NCBI GenBank assembly: GCA_963805305.1
Contig: CAWDTM010000008.1
Location: 62,001 to 126,000, forward strand
Direction: 5' to 3'
Origin: CAVXEH01 sp963805305
GTDB lineage: Bacteria > Chloroflexota > Limnocylindria > QHBO01
DNA: 64,000 nt
Within the stretch, counting starts at the first letter, position 1; the number at the start of each line of letters is the position of its first letter. Made by a program: the position numbers and the translations under genes. Below are positions 57,009 to 64,000 of this stretch, piece by piece. A model generated the notes under the pieces. The model did not search any database. It was not told the DNA's origin and worked only from the letters and a program-made list of their open reading frames with translations.

Positions 57009-58343
57009 GTGACGGCGCGGGCTGCGCCACAGCGCGCGACCATTGACGGGCCGGACTTCGAGCGAACGGTGCTGGCCAACGGGATGCGGGTGGTGACCCA
57101 TGCCATGCCGCACGCGCGTTCGGTATCCGTGGCGCTCTTCGTGGGGGTGGGCTCGCGCCACGAGGACGATCGCCACGCCGGCCTCTCCCACCTGCTCGAG
57201 CACCTCGTCTTCAAGGGAACCGCCGGATATCCGGATCCAGGCGCCCTCTCCGAGGCGGTGGAGGGCTGCGGCGGGAGCGTCAATGCGAGCACCGATCGCG
57301 AGATCACCGCGTACACCGCCCGCGTCCCGGCCAACGCCGCGGCGACCGGCCTGGGCGTGGTGCGAGAGCTGGCCCTCCGACCGCTCCTGCGGCACGCCGA
57401 CCTCGTGGCCGAGAAGCCGGTGATCGTCGACGAGATCCGGATGTACATCGACTCCCCGGCAGATCACGTGTTCACGCTCTTCGACGAGCTGCTCTTCGGT
57501 CAGCACCCGCTGGGCCGCGAGATCGCGGGCACTCCCGGATCCGTGCGAAGGGCGACCCGCGCGCGGACCCGGGAACACTGGGCCCAGTGGTATCGCCCCG
57601 ATCGGATGGTGCTTGCCGCGGCCGGCCACACCGACCACGCCACCGTCCGGCGTCTCGCGGAGTCCTGGTTCTCGGGCGGCGCCGCGGATGACCTCGACCC
57701 CCTGCGCAACGGGTCACCGCTGCGGCTCGTGCCTCCGCCGCGGATCGCGCCGCCGGGTTCGATCCGCGTGGTGCACCGGGACCTGGCGCAGGGGAACCTG
57801 TGCCTGGGGATGCCCGGCGTCTCGCGCACCGACCCCGACCGCTACGCGCTGGACCTGCTTGGCGCCATCCTGGGTGACGGGATGAGCAGCCGGCTCTTCC
57901 TGGAGCTCCGCGAACGCCGTTCGCTGGCGTACGACGTGTCGACATTCGCGTCCATGTATGCGGACTGCGGCACCGTCGGGATCCATGCCGGCTTCGATCC
58001 GGATCGGGCAGGCGACGTCCTGCGCGCCCTGCTCGACGAGCTGGACCGCGTCGTGCAGGAACCGGTCTCCTCCGCGGAGCTGGAGCGGGCGCGGGCCTAC
58101 ACGAGGGGGCGGATGGAGCTGCGCATGGAGGAGACGGGCGCGGTCGCCTCGTGGCTGGGGATGGGCGAGATCCTCCTGCCCCGCATCCTGAGCGTTGCGG
58201 AGGTGGTGGAGCGCCTCGAGGCGGTGACCGTCGGCGATATCCAGCGCGTCGCGCAGCGCTACATGGCTCCCGGCCAGGCGCGGGTCGCGCTGCTGGGTCC
58301 GTTCCGTGGAGCCGCACGCTTCGAGAGGATCATGGCGGCGTGA
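57009..58343 (+). CDS. M16-family zinc metallopeptidase
   Basis: 444 residues, two-lobe M16B size. The inverted zinc motif HLLEH lies in GLSHLLEHLVFKGT, with the third ligand Glu in VIVDEIRMY about 80 residues on. The C-terminal lobe has RERRSLAYDVS. It degrades short peptides or processes proteins in the cytoplasm. GTG 57009 directly abuts the preceding TAG; the end overlaps the next start as GTGA. Confidence 0.93.
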   Translation: MTARAAPQRATIDGPDFERTVLANGMRVVTHAMPHARSVSVALFVGVGSRHEDDRHAGLSHLLEHLVFKGTAGYPDPGALSEAVEGCGGSVNASTDREITAYTARVPANAAATGLGVVRELALRPLLRHADLVAEKPVIVDEIRMYIDSPADHVFTLFDELLFGQHPLGREIAGTPGSVRRATRARTREHWAQWYRPDRMVLAAAGHTDHATVRRLAESWFSGGAADDLDPLRNGSPLRLVPPPRIAPPGSIRVVHRDLAQGNLCLGMPGVSRTDPDRYALDLLGAILGDGMSSRLFLELRERRSLAYDVSTFASMYADCGTVGIHAGFDPDRAGDVLRALLDELDRVVQEPVSSAELERARAYTRGRMELRMEETGAVASWLGMGEILLPRILSVAEVVERLEAVTVGDIQRVAQRYMAPGQARVALLGPFRGAARFERIMAA

Positions 58344-59293
58344 CCGAGAGCGAACACGACGACCGCCGATCAGGCGGCGCCGGCGACCGGGCGGCGGTGA
58401 TGCCCGACGCCGCAGATCCCGAGCTGCCGCTCGACGAGAACGGACCCGACCCCGGCGGGGACGACGGATCCCACCCGGCCCCGGCCCCCGACGACCCGGG
58501 CATCCGTGCCGATACGAGCGACCAACCGCCGTCGGGCATCTACTACGTCGATCTCGTTCCCGACGAGCTGGCGCTTGCCCGTGCGCAGATCGACAGCGGC
58601 CTCTCCGCCACGGCCGAGGCGGTCCTCCTGCGGCGCATCGCGCGGCTCGCCGCGCAGGGGACCCCCGCGCTCGATGAGCTCGACGCTGCCCGTGCGCTGC
58701 TGTCCGAGGCCGTCTGGCGCCAGGGCCGGCCGGTTGCGGCGGGCGCCGTGGCCGGGCGCATCAGGGCGGGAAGCCTGGAGCGACGTCGGCCGCTCGTGAT
58801 GATGATCGAGGCGGAGTCGCTCGCGGCGGCGGGACAGTTGGACGCGGCCACGAGCCTCGCCGACCGGATCGTTGGCGAGGTCGGGGTCGACGAGGCATGG
58901 CGCCTGCGGGCGGGGATCCCGTCCAGGCTGCCCTGGCCGGTCCCGGTCTCGCTTCGCGCACGTCGGCCGCACGAGGTCGCGGCCGCCCGGCGGGGTCTCG
59001 AACCGACGCCGACCCCCGCGGTCGGCGACCCGTCCCGCACGGCCGCCGCGCACGCGCGTCTCGAGGCGGCACGGCAGGCCTATGGCCTCGGTGAGCTGGA
59101 TCGGGGGGATCGTGAGCTGATGGTGGCGCTGCGCCTCGATCCGCGGGTGGCTCCGGAGGGAATCGGCCTCATCGAGCCGACCCTCGATCGCGAGCCTGCA
59201 ACGGACCGTCTGCTACTCTACGGCGACCTGCTCAGGGCAGCCGGACGCACCGGCGAGGCCTCGACCGTGTACGACCGCGCCGCCCGGGCCTGA
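58340..59293 (+). CDS. Hypothetical TPR-like helical protein
   Basis: 317 residues. The first 70 are disordered, acidic and Pro-rich; the rest is a run of helices with Ala/Leu-rich repeats (ALDELDAARALLSEAVW, TDRLLLYGDLLRAAGRTGEA) like TPR units. No catalytic motif. GTG 58340 overlaps the peptidase stop. It is probably an adaptor in the same transcript. Family unknown. Confidence 0.7.
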   Translation: MTESEHDDRRSGGAGDRAAVMPDAADPELPLDENGPDPGGDDGSHPAPAPDDPGIRADTSDQPPSGIYYVDLVPDELALARAQIDSGLSATAEAVLLRRIARLAAQGTPALDELDAARALLSEAVWRQGRPVAAGAVAGRIRAGSLERRRPLVMMIEAESLAAAGQLDAATSLADRIVGEVGVDEAWRLRAGIPSRLPWPVPVSLRARRPHEVAAARRGLEPTPTPAVGDPSRTAAAHARLEAARQAYGLGELDRGDRELMVALRLDPRVAPEGIGLIEPTLDREPATDRLLLYGDLLRAAGRTGEASTVYDRAARA

Positions 59294-59378
59294 TTCGTCC
59301 CAATCCCCGCGAGGCGACCCGATGCCGCGGTGCATCGAGCGCCGGCCTCGCCCGTACTGTCAGGAGCGGCGAACACCC

Positions 59379-59846
59379 ATGGAGCGCACCCTGGTCCTGG
59401 TCAAGCCCGACGGCGTGCAGCGCGGCCTCATCGGCGAGATCCTCGCCCGGTTCGAGCGCAAGGGCCTCAAGGTCGTCGGCCTTCGCCTGCTTCCCGTCCC
59501 GCGGGAGCTCGCAGAGGAGCACTACGCCGTCCATGCCGGCAAGCACTTCTACGCCGGGCTCGTGGCGTTCATCACCTCCGGTCCGGTCGCCGCCGTGGCC
59601 GTCGAGGGGCCGGATGCCATCGCGACCGTTCGCCGCCTGGTGGGGAAGACCATGCCGAACGAGGCTGACCCCGGCACGATTCGCGGCGACCTGGGGATCA
59701 GCGGCCTGCGCAACCTCGTGCACGCGTCGGATGCGTCGGAGACCGCGACGGCGGAGCTGGCGCTCTGGTTCCGGCCCGGGGAGCTCGTGGACTACGACCG
59801 CACGATCGACCCGTGGGTGATCGCCGAGGAGCCGCCGAAGGGCTAG
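59379..59846 (+). CDS. ndk: Nucleoside diphosphate kinase
   Basis: 155 residues, slightly longer than the usual 135-150. It phosphorylates NDPs from ATP through a phosphohistidine. MERTLVLVKPDGVQRGLIGEI is the typical start; NLVHASDASETA carries the active-site His (family NxxHGSDS, here Gly to Ala). ATG 59379 is placed by homology. Its stop and the opposite lepB stop share CTAG. Confidence 0.95.
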   Translation: MERTLVLVKPDGVQRGLIGEILARFERKGLKVVGLRLLPVPRELAEEHYAVHAGKHFYAGLVAFITSGPVAAVAVEGPDAIATVRRLVGKTMPNEADPGTIRGDLGISGLRNLVHASDASETATAELALWFRPGELVDYDRTIDPWVIAEEPPKG

Positions 59847-60565
59847 CCCGCAGGCACCGGCAGGAGCGCGCCGGGCGAGCTCTGCGTCGAGGGGTCGCCG
59901 GTTGACTGCGGGAGCCCGGGATACGTCGGCCGGGTGAAGATCCCCAGCTTGTCGAGCGGGAAGTAGCGCAGCAGCGCGCGGCCGATGATCAGGTCACGGC
60001 TGATGGGCCCGAAGAACCGCGAGTCCTGGCTGACGCTCCGATGGTCACCCATGACGAAATAGCTGTCGGAAGGCACCACCCATTCGCTGGTCCCGTCGGG
60101 GTTCCTGGGGAGGGTGGGCTCCTGGGCGCCGCTGACGTCGGTGGCCACGTACGGCTCGTCCAGCCGCACCGCCGATCCGCCGGCAGGGGTCACGTACACG
60201 TTGCCGTTGTCGAGGCGCACGGTGTCGCCCGGCAGGCCGATCACCCGCTTGATGAACGGGACGCCGCCCTCCGAGTACCCGTCCGGCGGGTTGAAGACGA
60301 TGATGTCGCCGCGCTGGTAGTCGGAGAAGTGCGGGCTGATCTTGTCGATGAGCACGTACTGTCCCTGCACGATGGTCGGGTACATGGAGGTCTGCTCGAC
60401 CTCGAAGGGCTGTGCGATGAAGTTGTGGATCAGCAGGTAGATGAGCAGGGTGAGGACCAGGGTCTCGATGATCTCCAGGGCACACCCGAGGCCGCGCCGC
60501 GGAGCCGGTGTCTCCGGGGCGGCCCCTACATCGCCGCGCGCCGGATCAGGGGATTCGTAGGTCAT
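59843..60565 (-). CDS. lepB: Signal peptidase I
   Basis: 240 residues. It removes signal peptides of exported proteins. One membrane helix (about residues 30-50) is followed by the catalytic Ser in QTSMYPT, the catalytic Lys in PFIKRVIGLPGD, and the GDHRSVSQDSRFFG box. ATG 60565 has GGAG four bases upstream. The window encodes many exported proteins that would be its substrates. Confidence 0.96.
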   Translation of the reverse strand: MTYESPDPARGDVGAAPETPAPRRGLGCALEIIETLVLTLLIYLLIHNFIAQPFEVEQTSMYPTIVQGQYVLIDKISPHFSDYQRGDIIVFNPPDGYSEGGVPFIKRVIGLPGDTVRLDNGNVYVTPAGGSAVRLDEPYVATDVSGAQEPTLPRNPDGTSEWVVPSDSYFVMGDHRSVSQDSRFFGPISRDLIIGRALLRYFPLDKLGIFTRPTYPGLPQSTGDPSTQSSPGALLPVPAG

Positions 60566-60704
60566 CGGGCTCCGTCGATCTGAGGGCTGGCCAAGGCGGG
60601 CCGGCACAGCATAGCGCACGCACCGGCCCGCGCCGGCACCCCGCGCCGGTCCGCTCGCCGGTGGTCGTCCAGGGCCGGATGGACCATTCCTCGGTCCGCC
60701 ACGC

Positions 60705-60719
60705 TAGACTCAGCCGACA
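60705..60719 (+). promoter_or_regulatory. Putative leaderless promoter (-10 TAGACT)
   Basis: TAGACT at 60705-60710 ends eight bases before ATG 60719; no Shine-Dalgarno sequence. Confidence 0.6.
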
Positions 60720-61357
60720 TGGGCCATCTGCTGCTGGTCAGACACAGCACCACCAACGCGAGCGCGAGCGGGCGGAACCTGGGGCAGGGCTCGGATCCGT
60801 CGCTGTCAAGCGCGGGGGCGGCCCTGGCCACCAGGCTGGGCGTCTCGCTCCGGGACGAGCTGGCAGAGCTCCCCGTCGCGGAGCTTCGCCTGGTCGCTTC
60901 CAGCGCGCACCGCTGCCTCGAGACGGCCGCCGCCGTCGCCCGCGCGCTGCCGGGTGACGCGGAGCTGGAGGTGGACCCCCGGCTGCTCGAGATCGACTAC
61001 GGTGCCTGGGAAGGGCTCACAGCGGACGAATGCTGGGCGCGGGACCCGGATGTCCGGGCGGCGTGGGAGACGGACCCCTTCTCCACGCACACTCCCGACG
61101 GCGAATCGGGTGCCGATGTCGCCGCACGCGCCTTCCCGGCCCTCGACGAGCTCCAGGAATGGCTCGCGGAGGATCGGGCCCGTGCGGCGATCGTGGTCGC
61201 TCACAACCATGTCAACCGGCTGCGGATCACGTCGATCCTCGGCTGGCCCATGGCCAGCTACCGGCGTCGCGTCTCGCAGGATCCCGCGGGGTACAGCATC
61301 ATCGGCTTCGGCGGGCTGCTGCCCGTCGTGCGGCGCCTCAACGCGCTGCCGGCATGA
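60719..61357 (+). CDS. Histidine phosphatase family protein
   Basis: 212 residues. Phosphoglycerate-mutase-like phosphatase: catalytic LLLVRHSTT (RHG motif as RHS), ASSAHRCLETA, the acid EIDYGAWEG and the second catalytic His in IVVAHNHVN. The substrate is unknown; it could be a sugar phosphate, nucleotide or cobalamin intermediate (CobC-like). The rpoN start overlaps its stop as ATGA. Confidence 0.88.
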   Translation: MGHLLLVRHSTTNASASGRNLGQGSDPSLSSAGAALATRLGVSLRDELAELPVAELRLVASSAHRCLETAAAVARALPGDAELEVDPRLLEIDYGAWEGLTADECWARDPDVRAAWETDPFSTHTPDGESGADVAARAFPALDELQEWLAEDRARAAIVVAHNHVNRLRITSILGWPMASYRRRVSQDPAGYSIIGFGGLLPVVRRLNALPA

Positions 61358-62754
61358 GCGGCCCATCCCTGGAGCTCGGCCAGCAGCTCCTGCCCTCCAC
61401 CCAGACCAAGGTCACGCCGAAGCAGATCGTCGCGAACCGGATCCTGGCCATGAGCTCCGTCGACCTGCAGCAGGCGATCTCCCAGGAGCTGGAGGAGAAC
61501 CCGGCGCTCGAGCTGCTGGAGGAGGAGACCTGCCCCATCTGTGGGGGACCCACCTTCGGCGGCACCTGCCCCTCCTGCTCGACGGCGGACGATGACGTCG
61601 CCTCGCCGGACCAGCTCGACGCGGGGAGCAGCAAGACCCGCGACGAGGCGGACGCCGACGACCCCATCGCGCGTGCGGAGGCCGCGTTCACGCTTCACGA
61701 TCACCTGGACTGGTCGCTGCGCGCCATCCTGCCCCACGATCTTCACGATGTCGTGGGCTGGGTGATCGGGGAGCTCGACGAGAACGGCTTCCTGACGGCC
61801 TCTGACGCTGACATTGCCGCGGAGAGCGGAGCCACGGTCGAGGCGGTCGCGGCGGTGCGCGCCGGGCTGCGCAGCGTCGATCCGGTGGGCATCGGCGCGC
61901 GCGACGTTCGCGAATGCCTGCTCATCCAGCTGGCGCACCTGCGCGAGTCGGGGACCGACGTGCCTTCCATCGCCGAGCCCCTGATCACGGACCACATGGA
62001 GGCGCTCGCCGGGCGTCATTTCCGCGAGATCGGGAAGGCGCTGGGGGTGGACGAGGACGCGGTCCTGGAGGCCTGGGAGTTCATCCGCGTCAACCTGCAC
62101 CCGTACCCCACCTCCGCCTTCGTGGCGGCGACCCGGGGCGACGCGGCTCGGCCCATCCTCCGCCCCGACGTGCTCATCCGGATCATCGACGGCGAGCTGG
62201 TGGTCGAGGTGGTCGAGTCAAGGCGGTACAGCCTCCGGGTGGCGCCGTCGTACGCGACGGTCTCATCGGCGCTCCGCTCTCCGAGCTGGAGCAGTGCGGA
62301 GAAGGAGCACGTTCGCGCGCACGTCGGGCGCGCGCGATTCTTCATCGACGCGGTGCGCCGCCGCCGGGCAACCCTGGGCCGCATCGCCGGGACGTTGGTG
62401 AAGCGGCAGCACGACTACCTGCTGCACGGGGTTCGGCACCTGGTTCCGTTGACGCGTGCGGATGTGGCCGCGGAGATCGGTGTCCACGAGTCAACCGTGA
62501 GCCGGGCCACCGCGGAGAAGTACGTCATGCTGCCTTCCGGCGAGGTGGTTCCCTTCTCGCACTTCTTCACGGCCTCGCTTTCGGTCAAGGATCAGATCCG
62601 GACCATGATCGACGAGGAGGATCCGACTCATCCGTTGAGCGACCAGCAGATCGCGGACGCCCTCGCATCGAATGGCGTGGCGATTGCTCGCCGCACCGTC
62701 GCCAAGTACCGCGAGGAGCTGCGCATCCTGCCGGCGCGGCTGAGGCACCGCTGA
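61354..62754 (+). CDS. rpoN: RNA polymerase sigma-54 factor with zinc-ribbon insert
   Basis: 466 residues. Region I is LELGQQLLPSTQ followed by SVDLQQAISQELEENPALEL. The core-binding region follows. The C-terminus has a helix-turn-helix (IGVHESTVSRATAEKY) and the RpoN box ARRTVAKYRE. Between region I and the core domain a Cys motif CPICGGPTFGGTCPSC (Cys60, 63, 72, 75) forms a probable zinc ribbon not found in the E. coli protein. Promoters read by it would need -24/-12 elements and an AAA activator; none is encoded here. Confidence 0.93.
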   Translation: MSGPSLELGQQLLPSTQTKVTPKQIVANRILAMSSVDLQQAISQELEENPALELLEEETCPICGGPTFGGTCPSCSTADDDVASPDQLDAGSSKTRDEADADDPIARAEAAFTLHDHLDWSLRAILPHDLHDVVGWVIGELDENGFLTASDADIAAESGATVEAVAAVRAGLRSVDPVGIGARDVRECLLIQLAHLRESGTDVPSIAEPLITDHMEALAGRHFREIGKALGVDEDAVLEAWEFIRVNLHPYPTSAFVAATRGDAARPILRPDVLIRIIDGELVVEVVESRRYSLRVAPSYATVSSALRSPSWSSAEKEHVRAHVGRARFFIDAVRRRRATLGRIAGTLVKRQHDYLLHGVRHLVPLTRADVAAEIGVHESTVSRATAEKYVMLPSGEVVPFSHFFTASLSVKDQIRTMIDEEDPTHPLSDQQIADALASNGVAIARRTVAKYREELRILPARLRHR

Positions 62755-62758
62755 CCCG

Positions 62759-64000
62759 GTGGCCGCGGAGGCGCCGGGAGGCCGGGTGCGGCGCGTCGCC
62801 ATCAGGTCCGTCCTCGTCCTGGTGGTCGGCGCGGCGATCCTCACGCCGATCCTGTACTACGCGAGCACCGTGGACGTCCGGCCGCCGCAGGTCGAGCATT
62901 TCGCGGTCACCCAGCACCTCCCCGGAGACGGATCGGTCGCACTGACGACCGCCAGCCTGGAGATCGTCTTCTCGGAGGACGTGGATCACACGACAGCCCA
63001 GCTGGCGTTCGCCATCGACCCGCACGTGACCGGCGCCTTTAGCTGGAGCGGCACCGCCATGGTCTTCACCCCCTCGGCCAGCCTGCCGCTGGAGACCAGC
63101 TTCTCGGTCAGCTTGGGGTCCGGCGTCCGCGACCTGGCCGGCAACGTCATGGGTGCCTCGGGGCCGTACACCTTTCGGACCGTGGGCAGCCCCAGCGTCG
63201 TCGCGACCTCCCCGGAGACGTCCGCGACGGACGTGCCTCTCGACGCGACCATCACGCTGAGCTTCTCCACGCTCATGGACACCGCGTCCGTGGCGGATGC
63301 GCTGGAGATCATCCCCCGCACGGACGTCGACCTCCGCTGGGCGGGGCAGAAGGTGACCGTCGTGCCGCGGCAGGCGCTCGAGCCCGACCACCAGTACCTG
63401 CTCGTGGTTGGCACCTCCGCCACGGACCTGGCCGGGACGGCGCTAACCAGGCCCCTGAGGCTGACCTTCTCCACCGTTCCCGCGGGCCTGCATGCCAGCG
63501 CGGTTCTGCCCCAGGACACCGCGCAGGGCATCGCCGTGACGACCGCGATCGCCGTGGTCCTGGATCGTGCCATCGATCCGGGAAGCGTCCGGGATCGCCT
63601 CATCAGCGTGGTGCCTGCGGTCGCCGGCTCGGTGAGCCTGGTGGCACCCGACGGGGCGGCCGGCATGACCGATACCGCCCGCCGCATCCTGCGCTTCGTG
63701 CCCTCCGGTCCGCTCCCGGCGAACACGACCTTTACCGTCACCCTCGACCGCGGCCTGCGCGGGACCGATGGGGCGCAGCTCGCGGAGCCACTGTCCTGGA
63801 CCTTCACCACCGGATCGCCATCGGCCTCGCTCGCGAACCAGATCGTCTTCCTGTCGAGTCGCTCGGGTGTTCCCAACCTGTGGGCCATGAACCCGGATGG
63901 CAGCAACCAGCACCAGGTGTCGGCCGAGCTTTCGCCGGTGACCAGCTACGCGGTGGCGCCCGACGGGCGCTCGTACGTCATTGGCGACGGCGCGCGGCTC
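62759..64000 (+). CDS. Exported protein with repeated Ig-like domains and a propeller, C-terminus missing
   Basis: Starts at GTG 62759, four bases after the rpoN stop, and is open to the window end (414 codons). The N-terminal helix VLVLVVGAAILTPILYY is an anchor or signal. Then come at least three SbsA/Big_5-type Ig-like repeats of about 100 residues (motifs like ATDVPLDATITLSFSTLMD and AVTTAIAVVLDRAID), then the beginning of a TolB/WD40-like propeller (NQIVFLSSRSGVPNLW). Probably a wall-attached or secreted protein. Coupling to rpoN is positional only. Confidence 0.85.
   Translation, partial: MAAEAPGGRVRRVAIRSVLVLVVGAAILTPILYYASTVDVRPPQVEHFAVTQHLPGDGSVALTTASLEIVFSEDVDHTTAQLAFAIDPHVTGAFSWSGTAMVFTPSASLPLETSFSVSLGSGVRDLAGNVMGASGPYTFRTVGSPSVVATSPETSATDVPLDATITLSFSTLMDTASVADALEIIPRTDVDLRWAGQKVTVVPRQALEPDHQYLLVVGTSATDLAGTALTRPLRLTFSTVPAGLHASAVLPQDTAQGIAVTTAIAVVLDRAIDPGSVRDRLISVVPAVAGSVSLVAPDGAAGMTDTARRILRFVPSGPLPANTTFTVTLDRGLRGTDGAQLAEPLSWTFTTGSPSASLANQIVFLSSRSGVPNLWAMNPDGSNQHQVSAELSPVTSYAVAPDGRSYVIGDGARL

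Overview
This is a very GC-rich, gene-dense stretch of a bacterial chromosome. By eye most third codon positions are G or C, gaps between genes are short, and neighbouring genes often overlap by ATGA or GTGA. There is no rRNA or tRNA gene to fix the taxonomy. The gene set (F420-type luciferase-like oxidoreductase, SpoIID-domain protein, MshC/CysS-like ligase, split B12-dependent acyl-CoA mutase, sigma-54 with a zinc ribbon, many proteins with a Ser/Pro/Thr-rich tail) and the codon style suggest Chloroflexota, perhaps a Limnocylindria-like lineage. That placement is inference.

Layout. Positions 1-9.5 kb: the end of a dienelactone hydrolase, an FTR1 iron permease, an acyl-CoA dehydrogenase with a patatin-like lipase, a penicillin-acylase-family amidase, and exported beta-propeller and BNR-repeat proteins. 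9.5-17.5 kb: an S9 peptidase, an MshC/CysS-like cysteine ligase, an ornithine-cyclodeaminase-family enzyme, a SpoIID-domain protein and a 5'-3' exonuclease. 17.6-20.3 kb: a minus-strand operon of a ferric-reductase-like bis-heme membrane protein, two small anchored coiled-coil proteins and an ApbE flavin transferase. 20.4-26.8 kb: the large subunit of a B12-dependent mutase with isobutyryl-CoA-mutase-type residues, an AraC-DinB regulator and a 1020-residue LuxR/AAA regulator. 26.9-36.2 kb: a glutamate-dehydrogenase paralogue lacking catalytic lysines, a phosphotriesterase-family hydrolase, an HhH-PHP protein, dodecin, an F420-type oxidoreductase, a DNA-binding-like protein, a TPM/DUF2207 protein and small envelope proteins. 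36.2-43.1 kb: a complete OpuC-type osmolyte ABC importer behind a polytopic membrane protein, a NERD-like protein and a separate GNAT. 43.1-50.5 kb: folE, the B12-binding mutase subunit, MeaB, then a fatty-acid module (3-hydroxyacyl-CoA dehydrogenase, acyl-CoA dehydrogenase, acyl-CoA synthetase, thiolase). 50.6-53.3 kb: a canonical glutamate dehydrogenase, a hypothetical protein and an HhH-GPD protein. 53.4-56.4 kb: a CoA cluster (panC-like, coaBC, coaX). 56.5-64 kb: an unknown conserved-looking protein, an M16 peptidase, a TPR-like protein, ndk, lepB, a histidine phosphatase, rpoN and an Ig/propeller protein cut by the window end.

How the genes work together. The mutase (large subunit at 20.4 kb, small subunit and MeaB chaperone at 43.7-45.1 kb) could interconvert isobutyryl- and butyryl-CoA. 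It could feed the beta-oxidation genes at 45.2-50.5 kb and the acyl-CoA dehydrogenase at 1.3 kb. CoA supply is encoded at 53.4-56.4 kb.

The most striking unannotated pattern is regulatory. About fifteen genes on both strands have a TANNNT hexamer (one CATAAT) ending only 6-10 bases before the start codon and no Shine-Dalgarno sequence, which implies widespread leaderless transcription. Other points for a second look: the glutamate-dehydrogenase paralogue without catalytic lysines, a PanC homologue with several active-site changes, the Phe/Gln signature in the mutase, the flavin-transferase operon with no recognisable flavin acceptor, a 24-codon leaderless upstream ORF coupled to the exonuclease gene, and several unusually strong hairpins.
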